Source of the DNA: Roseovarius sp. THAF27
GTDB taxonomy: Bacteria > Pseudomonadota > Alphaproteobacteria > Rhodobacterales > Rhodobacteraceae
Assembly (NCBI RefSeq): GCF_009363655.1
Contig: NZ_CP045393.1
Span: 2,728,001 to 2,792,000, forward strand
DNA length: 64,000 nt
Direction of reading: 5' to 3'
This document shows positions 17,042 to 26,105 of this stretch, in pieces. Both the position numbers and the translations under genes were made by a program. Below the pieces are notes generated by a model. That model saw only the letters and a list, made by a program, of their open reading frames with translations. It made no database searches and was not told the DNA's origin. The first letter of the stretch is position 1. Every line of letters starts with the position of its first letter.

Positions 17042-17815
17042 TCAGATCAACTCTTCCAACTGCCGCGCCGCCTCTCGCAGGCGTGGCAAATACTCCTCCA
17101 AATCCGGCAGGTTGCGCCGCTGGACGGGCGAATGCAGCGACAGCGTGGTCACCAGCCGGTTCTGGTCATCCCTTATCGGCACCGCCACGGCGGTCATGTC
17201 GTCCATGAATTCCTCGTTGTCGGTCGAGTAGTTCCGCTCGCGGATGCGCGCCAGTTCGGCCATCAGCGCGTCGGGGTCGGTCAGCGACCGCCCGGTCCGG
17301 CGCGGCATCTCCAGGTTCTGCAACAGCCGCGACAGCTTGTCGGTGCGCAGCGACGACAGGTACATCTTGCCGCTGGCGGTGCAGTTGAACGGCACCTGCG
17401 TGCCCACCGGCAACTGGATGCGCAGCGGCCAATGCGTCTCGACCCGGTCCAGGTACACCATGCCATAGCGCCCGGGTGCTGCCAGGTTGCAGGTCTCGCC
17501 CACATCCTCGGCCAGGGCCTTCATGATCATCAGCCGCTCGGTGCGGATGCGCTGCGAAGACAGCGTGTTGATCGACAGCGTCCGCAGCCGCTTGCCCGGC
17601 CCGAACGACCGCCCGTCCACGTCGCGCTGCAAAAACCCTTCCGTCTCGGCGGTGGCCAGCAGCCGATGCACCGTCGGCTTCGGCAGGCCCAGGGCGGCCA
17701 CCAGCGTCGCCGGCGCCACCGGCACGCCTGCCTTCGCCACCTCTTCCAGCAGCACCAGCAGGCGCAGGTTGGTGGGGATCAGGTATTTTCCGTCCTTGGA
17801 CTGGTCGTCGGGCAT
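17042..17815 (-). CDS. IclR-family transcriptional regulator
   Basis: This 257-residue regulator has an N-terminal winged helix (LLVLLEEVAKAGVPVAPATL, then GLPKPTVHRLLATAETEGFL) and a C-terminal IclR effector domain. It lies inside the operon, 12 bases after the TRAP large permease and 16 before hpsN. It is the natural candidate to read DHPS or a metabolite and to control the operon from the palindrome at 21213-21235. Pairing of regulator and site is inference. Confidence 0.9.
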   Translation of the reverse strand: MPDDQSKDGKYLIPTNLRLLVLLEEVAKAGVPVAPATLVAALGLPKPTVHRLLATAETEGFLQRDVDGRSFGPGKRLRTLSINTLSSQRIRTERLMIMKALAEDVGETCNLAAPGRYGMVYLDRVETHWPLRIQLPVGTQVPFNCTASGKMYLSSLRTDKLSRLLQNLEMPRRTGRSLTDPDALMAELARIRERNYSTDNEEFMDDMTAVAVPIRDDQNRLVTTLSLHSPVQRRNLPDLEEYLPRLREAARQLEELI

Positions 17816-17827
17816 GTCACGTCTTTC

Positions 17828-19186
17828 CTACCTGTTCGGCAACAGTGCCAAGGCCAGGTCGGGCACCAGCGAGACCAGAACCCACACGCTGATCAAGGCA
17901 ATAAGATACGGCACAGTATACTTCAGCAGCCTGAAGTATGGCACCCCCGTCACCCCCGAGGCCACATAAAGGTTAAGCCCATAGGGCGGCGTGATGAACC
18001 CGATAGAGGCGCCCACCAGGAAGATCACCGAGAAATGCACCGGATCGACCCCCACGCTGGCCGCAATCGGCGCGAGGATGGGCGCAAGGATGATCGTGAC
18101 GGGCAGCGATTCCAGGATCATGCCGGAAAAGAACACGATCAGCATCGCGGTGAACAGAACCGGATAATACCCCCCCATCGAGGTCAGGAAATCGCCGATC
18201 ACCGCCTGCGCGCCCAGCAGCGACAGGATCTGCTGCATCACCACCGAGATGGCGATCAGCGGCGCCAGGATGCCCGTGATCTGCGCCGAGCGCATCACGA
18301 TGCCGGGGATCTCGGGGATGGTGAAGCCTTCGACCACCAGCATCGACAGGTACGATTTCTCGTTCCAGGGCTTCGTGCCGTCCACGTGGAACACGCGGCT
18401 CACCACCCAGCTCAGCAGCCCCGCGATGATGCAGAAGCCCACCGTCACGCCCGCCGCCTCGGTCGGGGAAAACTTGCCGGTATAGATGCCCCACAGCACC
18501 AGCCCGATGGCAAAGAACCCCAGCCAGGCCCCGAACGCGGTTTTCAGAACCCGGTTCAGTTGCAGCGGGATCAGGTAGCCCCAGCCATTCATCCGGCAGA
18601 TGATCCAGCAGGCGAACTGCATCCCGATGACCATCAGCGCCCCGGGCAGGATGCCCGCCACGAACAGGTCCGAAATCGGCAGGTTCATCAAAAACCCGTA
18701 GACGATGAAGATGATCGAGGGCGGGATGATGATCCCCACCGTGCCGCCCGCTGCTGCCGTGGCCGCCGAAAACCGCTCGTCGTACCCGCCCTTCACCATC
18801 TCGGGATGCAGCATCGAACCGATCGTGGCCGTCGTGGCCGAGTTCGACCCCGAAATGGCGGCAAACAGCCCGCACGCCCCAAGGCTCGCCATGGCGAGTC
18901 CCCCTCGCAACCAGCCCAGACAGGCATAGGCAAAGTCAGACAGCCTTCGCGCAATCCCCGACTTGTTGATCAGGTCGCCGGTCAGGATGAACAGCGGCAT
19001 CGCCAGCAGGGCGAACCCCTTGTTGAACACGTTCAGCAATTCCGCGCCCAGGTTGTCCAGCGTCAGGTTCAACACGAAACTGCACCCGATCACCCAATAG
19101 GCGATCACCAGGAACACCGGCACACCCAGCATGAACAGGAACGTCACGCCCAGCGAAATCAGCGTAATGATTGTACCATCCGTCAT
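17828..19186 (-). CDS. TRAP transporter large permease (DctM-like)
   Basis: This 452-residue membrane protein with about 12 hydrophobic segments is the Na+-coupled transport subunit of a tripartite TRAP system. Typical stretches are GLFAAISGSNSATTATIGSM and PPSIIFIVYG. The ATG at 19186 overlaps the small-subunit stop (TGATG); a longer open frame to 19426 is only the small-subunit shadow. In DHPS-degrading roseobacters the equivalent TRAP system is called HpsKLM. It ends 12 bases before the IclR gene, so transport, regulation and catabolism are one transcription unit. Confidence 0.93.
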   Translation of the reverse strand: MTDGTIITLISLGVTFLFMLGVPVFLVIAYWVIGCSFVLNLTLDNLGAELLNVFNKGFALLAMPLFILTGDLINKSGIARRLSDFAYACLGWLRGGLAMASLGACGLFAAISGSNSATTATIGSMLHPEMVKGGYDERFSAATAAAGGTVGIIIPPSIIFIVYGFLMNLPISDLFVAGILPGALMVIGMQFACWIICRMNGWGYLIPLQLNRVLKTAFGAWLGFFAIGLVLWGIYTGKFSPTEAAGVTVGFCIIAGLLSWVVSRVFHVDGTKPWNEKSYLSMLVVEGFTIPEIPGIVMRSAQITGILAPLIAISVVMQQILSLLGAQAVIGDFLTSMGGYYPVLFTAMLIVFFSGMILESLPVTIILAPILAPIAASVGVDPVHFSVIFLVGASIGFITPPYGLNLYVASGVTGVPYFRLLKYTVPYLIALISVWVLVSLVPDLALALLPNR

Positions 19187-19854
19187 CACACGTCCCCCCC
19201 GATCACGGCCTGCTTGATCAACGGCCGGCCCGACCGCCAGTTGGAAATATCCTCGAACAGGTTCTGGAACGTCCGCGCCGCCATCAGCAGGAACGCGATC
19301 GGCGCGGTGATCAGGAACCACCATTGCAGCGTGTTGTCCGTGCCCAGCACGATCTGGAAATTCGACGCCGACAGCGCGGCGGCCCGCGCCGTGGTGACCA
19401 TCACGATGACGGCAAAGACGAACCACAGCACCGCGTCCAGCATCAGGCAGGCGAACTGTCCGCTCCGCGGCATCCGGCTGCGGAACTCCGCAAAGCTCAG
19501 ATGGGTGCGCAGGGCCACGTTATACGTCGCCCCGAACCACGCCATGATCATGAACAGCAAGGGCGGGATCGTCGTCGACCACGGCAGCTGGCTGGAAAAG
19601 ACGAAGCGGTCGATCACGCCCCAGAAGATGATCAGCGCCACCGCCAGGTAGGCCACCACCATGATCGTGCGCTCAAGGTGCCGCTCGACGAAGGGCAGCG
19701 CGCGGTACATCGCCACCAGCGCCAGCCCGCCCACCAGCGTCACGACCGCGCCCAGGTACCACGCGGCATTCGATTGCAGCGATTCCCGGATCATCCAGGC
19801 GTCATTCGAGGCGACGGCCGAAAAAATCTCTCCCACGTCGGTCATGATCGACAT
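19186..19854 (-). CDS. TRAP transporter small permease (DctQ-like)
   Basis: This 222-residue protein has four hydrophobic segments (for example AWYLGAVVTLVGGLALVAM, MVVAYLAVALIIFWGVI, LDAVLWFVFAVIVMVT, FLITAPIAFLLMA), the usual DctQ topology. It associates with the large permease in the inner membrane. The stop overlaps the large-permease start. A 103-base gap with a strong hairpin separates it from the binding-protein gene upstream. Confidence 0.9.
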   Translation of the reverse strand: MSIMTDVGEIFSAVASNDAWMIRESLQSNAAWYLGAVVTLVGGLALVAMYRALPFVERHLERTIMVVAYLAVALIIFWGVIDRFVFSSQLPWSTTIPPLLFMIMAWFGATYNVALRTHLSFAEFRSRMPRSGQFACLMLDAVLWFVFAVIVMVTTARAAALSASNFQIVLGTDNTLQWWFLITAPIAFLLMAARTFQNLFEDISNWRSGRPLIKQAVIGGDV

Positions 19855-19911
19855 GGCATCCTCCCATTGTCGTTGCGCCGGCGTGCTCCGCCGGTCTCGG
19901 ACTGGTTGCTA

Positions 19912-19935
19912 CCGGCCCCCGTTTGAAGGGGCCGG
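19912..19935 (-). terminator. Hairpin between binding-protein and permease genes
   Basis: CCGGCCCC (19912-19919) and GGGGCCGG (19928-19935) form an 8-bp stem around CGTTTGAA. There is no T-run after it on the minus strand, so it is more likely an attenuator or an RNA-stabilising/processing hairpin than a full terminator. This position is classic for making more binding protein than permease. Confidence 0.55.
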
Positions 19936-19957
19936 CACCATGATGTCTATGAAAGCG

Positions 19958-21190
19958 TCAGCCTTTCCACCAGCGGCGCGGCTCGACATTCTCGGCCAGA
20001 GTCACGTCATGCTCGCGCACGGTGTCATAGATTTCCTGGTAGGTATCCAGACCGCCCGACCACTGGTTCAGCCGCTCGCGCCACTGTTCCCACAGCTGCG
20101 GCTGGAACTCGGGGCTGCACATTTCCTCGGCCTTCTTGATCTCCTCGTCGGGCAGCGCCGCGACCCGCACGTTGTTCTGTGCAAAGATCGTGTCGGGCCC
20201 CTGGTGCGGATGGCTGAAGCCCACCGTGTTGACCAGCGCAGCCTCGTTCGCCGCCTGCACGTAGGATTGCGCGTAATACGCCGATTCCATCACAGCGTCC
20301 TGCAACGCGCCGTCCAGGCCGTCGAAGACCGACGCGCTCATCGCCGTGTGCTCTGTCCCGCAGAAGAACTTCAGGTCCACGCACTGGCTTACGACCGGCG
20401 ACATGTTGGCATAGGCCACCGCCGAGGCCCAGGTCTCGGCCCCGTCGATCAGGCCCTGCTTCAGACCGTCCAGCGTTTCCTCCCACGCGATCGGCACCGG
20501 GTTCAGGTTCAGCGCTTCCATCGCGATCCGCCCCAGCTGCGTTCCAGTGACGCGGTTCTTGGTGCCGAAGATCTCCTCCAGCTTGGTCACCGTCGGCTTG
20601 TCCTCCCACGACAGGCCCAGCTGGATGCCGCGCAGCTCCGCGTGGCTGAACAGGAACTTCAGACCGTGGCGTTTCTCCAACGGGTCGCGCAGGATTTCCA
20701 CGCTTTTCGGGTGATAGAGGAAGTAATACTGGTCCGCCCGGCTGCGGAACATGTAGGCATAGTCCAGCACGTTCAGGTAAGGCGCGCCCCCGGCCGAGTT
20801 CTGGGTCGAGGCCGCGTACATGTCGGTGATGCCCTGCTGCGTTTTCTCCACGCAGGACAGCTGGTTGCAGATCTGGTTGTTGCCGATGAACTCGATCCGG
20901 ATCTCCCCGTCCGTCCGGCTCTCCAGGTCGCGGGCAAAGTCCAGCACGCCCGCCCGTTCGATCAGCAGGTTCTGCGGGTTGAACCCCGCCGCCCCCAGTT
21001 TCAGCGTGTGCTTCGCCTCCTTCGAGAATCGCTTCTCATAGGTCGATTCCGCCGCACGCGCCAGGTTCGCCGCCGTCATTGCACCACCAAAGGCCCCCGC
21101 CGCCATGAGCGTCGAACTCATGCCGTAAGTGCCTGCTATCTTGAAAAAATCCCGGCGCGAAACGCCCTTCACTCGGTCATAAATTGCCAT
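19958..21190 (-). CDS. TRAP transporter periplasmic substrate-binding protein (DctP-like), Tat-exported
   Basis: This 410-residue binding protein has a twin-arginine signal: SRRDFFK at residues 11-17 followed by a hydrophobic stretch ending ANLARAAE. Folding before export is therefore expected. The family-typical central Arg/Trp region is present (SWEDKP, ETWASAVAYAN). As the first gene of the operon it should define transport specificity, presumably DHPS given hpsNOP downstream. The start is at 21190, with AGGATT about 5 bases upstream and a palindrome 23 bases further up. Confidence 0.92.
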   Translation of the reverse strand: MAIYDRVKGVSRRDFFKIAGTYGMSSTLMAAGAFGGAMTAANLARAAESTYEKRFSKEAKHTLKLGAAGFNPQNLLIERAGVLDFARDLESRTDGEIRIEFIGNNQICNQLSCVEKTQQGITDMYAASTQNSAGGAPYLNVLDYAYMFRSRADQYYFLYHPKSVEILRDPLEKRHGLKFLFSHAELRGIQLGLSWEDKPTVTKLEEIFGTKNRVTGTQLGRIAMEALNLNPVPIAWEETLDGLKQGLIDGAETWASAVAYANMSPVVSQCVDLKFFCGTEHTAMSASVFDGLDGALQDAVMESAYYAQSYVQAANEAALVNTVGFSHPHQGPDTIFAQNNVRVAALPDEEIKKAEEMCSPEFQPQLWEQWRERLNQWSGGLDTYQEIYDTVREHDVTLAENVEPRRWWKG

Positions 21191-21212
21191 TTAATCCTCC
21201 CATTTTGACAAC

Positions 21213-21235
21213 TTTTGAGACGTAACGTTTCAAAA
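21213..21235. promoter_or_regulatory. 23-base palindrome shared by divergent operons, candidate IclR operator
   Basis: TTTTGAGACGT-A-ACGTTTCAAAA: the 11-base arms match at 10 of 11 positions around a central A at 21224. It lies 23 bases upstream of the TRAP binding-protein start and about 60 bases upstream of the divergent GMC oxidoreductase start, so one protein bound here could control both. IclR-family proteins often use palindromes of this size. No binding is shown by sequence alone. Confidence 0.6.
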
Positions 21236-21295
21236 AAGACTAGAATAGCTTTCCCGTTCTGCATAGAGTTTTTTTGAGAAGCGGGAGGAAAACTG

Positions 21296-22891
21296 GTGGA
21301 TACCGATTACGTGATCGTCGGCGCGGGGTCTGCGGGCTGCGTCGTGGCCAACCGGCTCAGCAAGGACCCCAAGGTGCGCGTCACACTGCTCGAGGCAGGC
21401 CCGCCCGACCGCAATCCGTGGATTCACATCCCGGTCGGCTACTTCAAGACGATGCACAATCCCACCGTCGACTGGTGCTACAAGACCGAGCCCGACCCCG
21501 GTCTCAACGGCCGCGCCATCGACTGGCCGCGCGGCAAGGTGCTGGGCGGGTCGTCCTCGCTCAACGGGCTTCTCTACGTGCGCGGCCAGCCGCAGGATTA
21601 CGACCGCTGGCGCCAGATGGGCAACACCGGCTGGGGCTGGGACGACGTTCTGCCCCTCTTCAAACGGGCCGAGAACAACGAGCGCGGGGCCGACGCGCAT
21701 CACGGCGACGCCGGCCCCTTGTCCGTGTCCAACATGCGCATCCAGCGTCCCATCTGCGACGCCTGGGTCGCCGCCGCCCAGACCGCCGGATATCCCTTCA
21801 ACCCCGACTACAACGGCGAGGATCAAGAGGGCGTGGGCTATTTCCAGCTCACCACCCGCAACGGCCGCCGGTGCAGCGCCGCCGTGGCCTACCTGCGCCC
21901 CATCCGCGACCGCAAGAACCTCAGGATCGTCACAAACGCCCAGGTTACCCGCGTGCTGATCGACGGCAAGCGCGTCACCGGCGTCGAATACCGCGACAAG
22001 GGCGGCCAGCTTCAGATCATCGGCGCCAACCGCGAGGTGATCCTGTGCGGGGGGGCCATCAACAGCCCGCAGGTCCTCATGCTGTCAGGCCTGGGCGACC
22101 CCGAGCACCTCCGGCAGAACGGCATCACCCCACACCACGCTTTGCCCGGCGTGGGCCGCAACCTCCAGGACCACCTACAGGCGCGGCTGGTGTTCAAATG
22201 CAACGAACCCACCCTGAACGACGAGGTGCGCAGCCTCGCCTCGCAAGCCCGCATCGCGCTCAAATACGCGCTCTTTCGCTCGGGGCCGATGACCATGGCC
22301 GCCAGCCTCGCCACCGGCTTCCTGAAAACCCGCCCCGACGTGGACACCCCCGACATCCAGTTCCACGTCCAGCCCTGGTCCGCCGACAGCCCCGGCGCGG
22401 GCGTGCACCCGTTCTCGGCCTTCACCATGTCGGTCTGCCAGCTGCGCCCCGAAAGCCGGGGCGAAATCCGCCTCGATGGCCCCGACCCCACAACCTATCC
22501 CAGGATCCACCCGCATTACCTCTCGACCGATCTCGACTGCCGGACCCTCACCGAAGGCGTCAAGATCGCCCGCCGCATCGCCCGCCACGCGCCCTTGTCC
22601 ACCAAGATCGCCGAGGAATTCCGCCCCACCGCCGATCTGCCGATGGACGACGACGCCGCCACGCTCGACTGGGCGCGCAACCACTCGGTCTCGATCTATC
22701 ACCCCACCGGCACCTGCAAGATGGGCGACGACCCGAACGCCGTGGTCGACGCCCGCCTGCGCGTGCATGGGCTCACGGGCCTGCGCGTGGCCGATTGCTC
22801 GATCATGCCGGAAATCGTCTCGGGCAACACCAACGCCCCCGCGATCATGATCGGCGAGAAATGCGCCGACCTCGTGCTGGAGGACGCCTGA
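21296..22891 (+). CDS. GMC-family FAD oxidoreductase (choline-dehydrogenase-like)
   Basis: This 531-residue flavoenzyme starts at a GTG with GGGAGG about 8 bases upstream. The FAD motif is GAGSAG near residue 9, with GMC signatures [12 protein letters not shown] and [13 protein letters not shown]. The catalytic His lies in [10 protein letters not shown] and the C-terminal partner Asn in SGNTNAPA. It oxidises an alcohol, passing electrons to the respiratory chain or O2; the substrate cannot be told from sequence. It is divergent from the DHPS operon and shares its palindrome, so a role with the same or a related substrate is plausible. A choline substrate is not excluded. Confidence 0.9.
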   Translation: MDTDYVIVGAGSAGCVVANRLSKDPKVRVTLLEAGPPDRNPWIHIPVGYFKTMHNPTVDWCYKTEPDPGLNGRAIDWPRGKVLGGSSSLNGLLYVRGQPQDYDRWRQMGNTGWGWDDVLPLFKRAENNERGADAHHGDAGPLSVSNMRIQRPICDAWVAAAQTAGYPFNPDYNGEDQEGVGYFQLTTRNGRRCSAAVAYLRPIRDRKNLRIVTNAQVTRVLIDGKRVTGVEYRDKGGQLQIIGANREVILCGGAINSPQVLMLSGLGDPEHLRQNGITPHHALPGVGRNLQDHLQARLVFKCNEPTLNDEVRSLASQARIALKYALFRSGPMTMAASLATGFLKTRPDVDTPDIQFHVQPWSADSPGAGVHPFSAFTMSVCQLRPESRGEIRLDGPDPTTYPRIHPHYLSTDLDCRTLTEGVKIARRIARHAPLSTKIAEEFRPTADLPMDDDAATLDWARNHSVSIYHPTGTCKMGDDPNAVVDARLRVHGLTGLRVADCSIMPEIVSGNTNAPAIMIGEKCADLVLEDA

Positions 22892-22901
22892 CCCGTAGGG
22901 T

Positions 22902-22984
22902 GTCCCGGACCCGATCCGGGACCTCTTCGCCAAACCGCGCCTGCCCCGTCCCGCGCCTCCCCCGTCCCGGGCCTGACCCGGGAC
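22902..22984. repeat. Two REP-like palindromes downstream of the GMC gene
   Basis: GTCCCGGACCCGATCCGGGAC lies at 22902-22922 and GTCCCGGGCCTGACCCGGGAC at 22964-22984, both followed by ACCTC. They occupy most of the 194-base gap between the GMC gene and yihY and may stabilise or terminate the GMC transcript. Confidence 0.85.
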
Positions 22985-23085
22985 CTCAACCCCACGGGTG
23001 CCCAAAATCCCACGCCTGCCGAAAACCCTCGGCAAGCCGCGCCGGTTTGAAAGACGCTCCGTCCGGCCTATGCTATCACCCTGAC

Positions 23086-24429
23086 ATGGCAGAGAAGAAA
23101 TCCCGACTGGACTACTGGCGCGAGACCCGTTTCCTCGGGATCGTCTCGGATATCGGCAGTTTCCTCTACTACACGATGCGCCGCTTCGTCAGCGACGGCC
23201 TGGGCCAGGCCGCCGGCGCGCTGACCTACTCCACCCTGCTGGCTCTCGTGCCGCTTCTCGTCATCGCCTTCGCGGTGCTCTCGGGCTTCCCCGCCTTCGA
23301 CCCGGTCAAGATCCGGATGCAGGAAATGTTCTTCGGCATCCTCGTCCCCGAGGTCGGCTCGGAGGTGCGCACCTACATCTCGGATTTCACCAGCAATGCC
23401 AGCGACCTGACCGTCGCCGGCATCATCGCGCTCCCGGTCACGGCGGTGCTTTTGCTGTCGACCATCGAGGCCACGCTGAACCAGGTCTGGCGCGTCTCCC
23501 GGCCCCGGCCGCTGGTGGTCCGCCTGCTGACCTTCTGGGCGGTGCTGACGATGGGGCCGCTGCTGATCGGGGCCAGCTTCACCCTGACCACCGACATGAT
23601 GCGCCCGCTCCAGGACTGGGCACGGGACGCGGGCTACATCCCCGCCGTCCAGCTGCGGGCCGACTGGCCGCGCAAGGTGCTGGCGCTGGTCAACACCACG
23701 ATCGTCTTCACCCTGCTCTACTGCGTCGTGCCCGCGGTGCAGGTGCGCATCCGCAATGCCGTCATCGGCGGCGCCTTCGCCGCGGTGGCCTTCCAGGTGC
23801 TGCAATGGGGGTTCAACACCTTCGTCACCTCCTCCTCGACCTATTCCACCGTCTACGGCGCGGTCGCCATCTTTCCGATCTTCCTGCTCTGGGTCTACTC
23901 GTCCTGGACGGTGATCATCCTCGGCGCCCTGCTGGCCGCCTCCTTCCCCGACTGGTGGCGCCGGCGCGACGCGCTCTCGGGCGAGGAACTCAGCCCCGCC
24001 GAAACGCTCGAAGTGGCGGTGGCCCTTCTGGCGGCATTGGCGCGCAAGGCGCCCGAGGGCAAGTCCCTGCCCCCCGACGACCTGGCCGAGGCCGTGCCGG
24101 TCCTGGCCCGCGATTCCGTGCTCCAGGCCCTGCTCGACGCCAACTACATCGTCGAAACCGAGGACGCCAAGCTGTGCCTCGCACGCGATCTGCACCGCGT
24201 CAGCGTGGCCGAGCTGGCCCACGACATCGGCCTCAGCCTCGGCGGCGTGCGGGACCTCTCCGGCCGCCCCTCCCTGTCCCAGGTGATCGAGTCGACCGGC
24301 ACCCTGCCCGACCTGCTGGCCCGCCTGCGCAAGGCCGAGGACGACATCCTCGACCAGCCCATCGCCTCGGTCATCGCCGGTCGCGACCCCGGCACCGACA
24401 ACACCTCCGGCGCAATCAAGCTCTACTGA
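23086..24429 (+). CDS. YihY/BrkB-family inner-membrane protein
   Basis: This 447-residue protein has the YihY-type membrane domain: six hydrophobic segments, the opening DGLGQAAGALTYSTLLALVP, and the later STYSTVYGAVAIFPIFLLWVY (about 245-265). About 130 residues follow that are soluble and helical with a winged-helix-like look (ALLDANYIV, HRVSVAELAHDIGLSLG). The exact function of the family is unknown; it was once misnamed RNase BN. The ATG at 23086 follows the REP-containing gap. A very long open frame running back through the GMC gene is a shadow. Confidence 0.9.
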   Translation: MAEKKSRLDYWRETRFLGIVSDIGSFLYYTMRRFVSDGLGQAAGALTYSTLLALVPLLVIAFAVLSGFPAFDPVKIRMQEMFFGILVPEVGSEVRTYISDFTSNASDLTVAGIIALPVTAVLLLSTIEATLNQVWRVSRPRPLVVRLLTFWAVLTMGPLLIGASFTLTTDMMRPLQDWARDAGYIPAVQLRADWPRKVLALVNTTIVFTLLYCVVPAVQVRIRNAVIGGAFAAVAFQVLQWGFNTFVTSSSTYSTVYGAVAIFPIFLLWVYSSWTVIILGALLAASFPDWWRRRDALSGEELSPAETLEVAVALLAALARKAPEGKSLPPDDLAEAVPVLARDSVLQALLDANYIVETEDAKLCLARDLHRVSVAELAHDIGLSLGGVRDLSGRPSLSQVIESTGTLPDLLARLRKAEDDILDQPIASVIAGRDPGTDNTSGAIKLY

Positions 24430-24440
24430 CGTCCGCGTAG

Positions 24441-24491
24441 GGTGGGGTTCCACCACACCCCAGTCCACCCGTCCCGGACCCGATCCGAGAC
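24441..24491. repeat. Hairpin plus REP-like palindrome between convergent genes
   Basis: GGTGG-GGTT-CCACC (24441-24454) follows a CGTAGG string that also occurs before the hairpin at 32127. A slightly diverged REP palindrome, GTCCCGGACCCGATCCGAGAC, lies at 24471-24491. Both sit between yihY (plus) and pirin (minus), where a two-way terminator would be expected. Confidence 0.7.
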
Positions 24492-24512
24492 CTCGCCGCT
24501 CATGTCCCGGCG

Positions 24513-25484
24513 CTACGCCTTGGGCCGCTTCACCTTCATCCGTTCCATGTCCTCGGTGATCGGAATGAACTCGTCCGTATCTCCTGGCGGCAGCCTGAAC
24601 GGCCCGCCCTCCCAATCGGCGGCCTTCCACGCCTTTTTCGCCGCCTCGATCTTCTCGATGTCCGACGACACGAAATTCCACCAGATATACCTTGGCCCGT
24701 TGAACGTCTCACCGCCCAGCGCCATCACCCGCGCGCCTTCCGGCCCCGCCTTGACGCTCATCCGGTCGCCCGGCCGGAACACCATCATCCGGCCCGCCTC
24801 GAACACCTCGCCCGCGATCTCCACGCTGCCTTGCGTCACGTAAAGCCCCCGGTCCTCGTGCTCGTCCGGCAACGGAAACGTCGCCCCCGGCGCCAGAACC
24901 GCATCGGCGTAGAAGATCTCGGATTGCATCGTCACCGGGCTTCTCTCGCCCCATCCCGTGCCCAGGATCAGCCGCACCTCCGCCCCGCCATCATTCAAAA
25001 ACGGCAGCGCCGCCTCCTTGTGATGCTCGAAATCCGGCGCCATGTCCTCGCGGTCCTCGGGCAGCGCGACCCACGTCTGGATTCCAAACAGGTTATGCCG
25101 CGTGCCCCGCGTCTCTTCGCTCGTGCGCTCGGAATGGGTGACACCCTGTCCCGCCAGCATCCAGTTCACCTCGCCGGGATATATCATCTGGTGCGTGCCC
25201 AGGCTGTCGCGATGCTCGAACTCGCCCTGATAGAGATACGTGACCGTCCCCAGCCCGATATGCGGGTGCGGCCGCACGTCGATCCCGCCTTCGGTGATGA
25301 ACTCCGCCGGCCCCATCTGGTCGAAAAAGATGAACGGGCCGACCATCTGCCGCTCCGGGCTCGGCAACGCGCGCCGCACCTCGAAACCGCCCAGATCCCG
25401 CGCCCGCGGGATGATCAGCGTCTCTATGCCGTCCAATCCCGCGGCATCGGGGCAATCGGGGTTCTGCGTCGGGTTCCAGCTCAT
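24513..25484 (-). CDS. Pirin-family cupin protein
   Basis: This 323-residue bicupin has the pirin metal-site signature near the N-terminus (VRPHPHIGLGTVTYLYQGEFEHRD, His residues plus Glu) and the GEVNWMLAGQGVTHSE motif. Pirins bind Fe and some have quercetin dioxygenase activity. The ATG has a GGAGAG ribosome site. It is the last gene of an operon with a ring-cleaving dioxygenase and a small hydrolase, which favours a role in quinone or aromatic detoxification over a regulatory one. Confidence 0.9.
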   Translation of the reverse strand: MSWNPTQNPDCPDAAGLDGIETLIIPRARDLGGFEVRRALPSPERQMVGPFIFFDQMGPAEFITEGGIDVRPHPHIGLGTVTYLYQGEFEHRDSLGTHQMIYPGEVNWMLAGQGVTHSERTSEETRGTRHNLFGIQTWVALPEDREDMAPDFEHHKEAALPFLNDGGAEVRLILGTGWGERSPVTMQSEIFYADAVLAPGATFPLPDEHEDRGLYVTQGSVEIAGEVFEAGRMMVFRPGDRMSVKAGPEGARVMALGGETFNGPRYIWWNFVSSDIEKIEAAKKAWKAADWEGGPFRLPPGDTDEFIPITEDMERMKVKRPKA

Positions 25485-25498
25485 CTCGCTCTCCTGTC

Positions 25499-26101
25499 TC
25501 AGGTCAAGTGGCGCGCCAGCGCCTTCACTTCCTCGGGCCGTATCTCGTGCCCGCCGTCATGGATCACCGTCTCGACTTCGGCGCCCTGCGCCGCCAGCCA
25601 CTCGATCAGCCGCGCACTCAGCGGCCAGGGACAGATCGGATCGTGCCGCCCCGCCGTGACAAGCACATGTCGCCCGTCCAGCCCCGCGACAGCCTCCGGC
25701 GCCCACGGGATCAGCGGATGCAGCAGACCCACCCGGTCGAACAGATCCGGCCGCGCCATCACGACCGAGGCCAGTATATTCGCCCCGTTGGAATAGCCGA
25801 AGCCGTAAGTGTCCACGCCCGGATGCGCCTCTTTGTGCGCTTCCACGAACCGCACCATCGCCTGCGTGCGCCGCGCCAGGTCGTCCATGTCATAAACGCC
25901 CTCACCCGTGCGCCGGAAAAACCGCGCCGCGCCGTGCTCCGACACGTCGCCCCGGGGCGAAACGATACCCGCCCCGGGGTTCACCTGCCGCACGAGGTCG
26001 AAGAACTGCGTCTCGTCCCCGCCCGTCCCGTGAAAGGCAAAGACCAGCGGCGCGCCCACATCGGGCGCCCGCGTTTTCGCATGGTAAAGATCCAGCGCCA
26101 T
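25499..26101 (-). CDS. MhqD-like alpha/beta hydrolase
   Basis: This 200-residue phospholipase/carboxylesterase-type hydrolase has a full catalytic triad: Ser104 in GYSNG, Asp154 in GRHDPICPW and His185 in DGGHEI. An oxyanion HGTGGDE stretch lies near residue 24. It is encoded 4 bases after the dioxygenase, the pairing seen for MhqD with MhqO in quinone-response systems. It may hydrolyse ring-fission or conjugate products; the substrate is unknown. Confidence 0.87.
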   Translation of the reverse strand: MALDLYHAKTRAPDVGAPLVFAFHGTGGDETQFFDLVRQVNPGAGIVSPRGDVSEHGAARFFRRTGEGVYDMDDLARRTQAMVRFVEAHKEAHPGVDTYGFGYSNGANILASVVMARPDLFDRVGLLHPLIPWAPEAVAGLDGRHVLVTAGRHDPICPWPLSARLIEWLAAQGAEVETVIHDGGHEIRPEEVKALARHLT

Positions 26102-26105
26102 CGCC

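Noticed and set aside
21274..24429. Single 1051-codon frame seeming to fuse something to YihY
   Set aside because: The first 600 codons are a shadow of the GMC gene and the REP gap; the YihY family start is at the ATG of 23086.
22902..24491. CRISPR-like array from repeated 21-base palindromes
   Set aside because: Copies are irregularly spaced across the window, self-complementary, and have no uniform spacers or cas genes.
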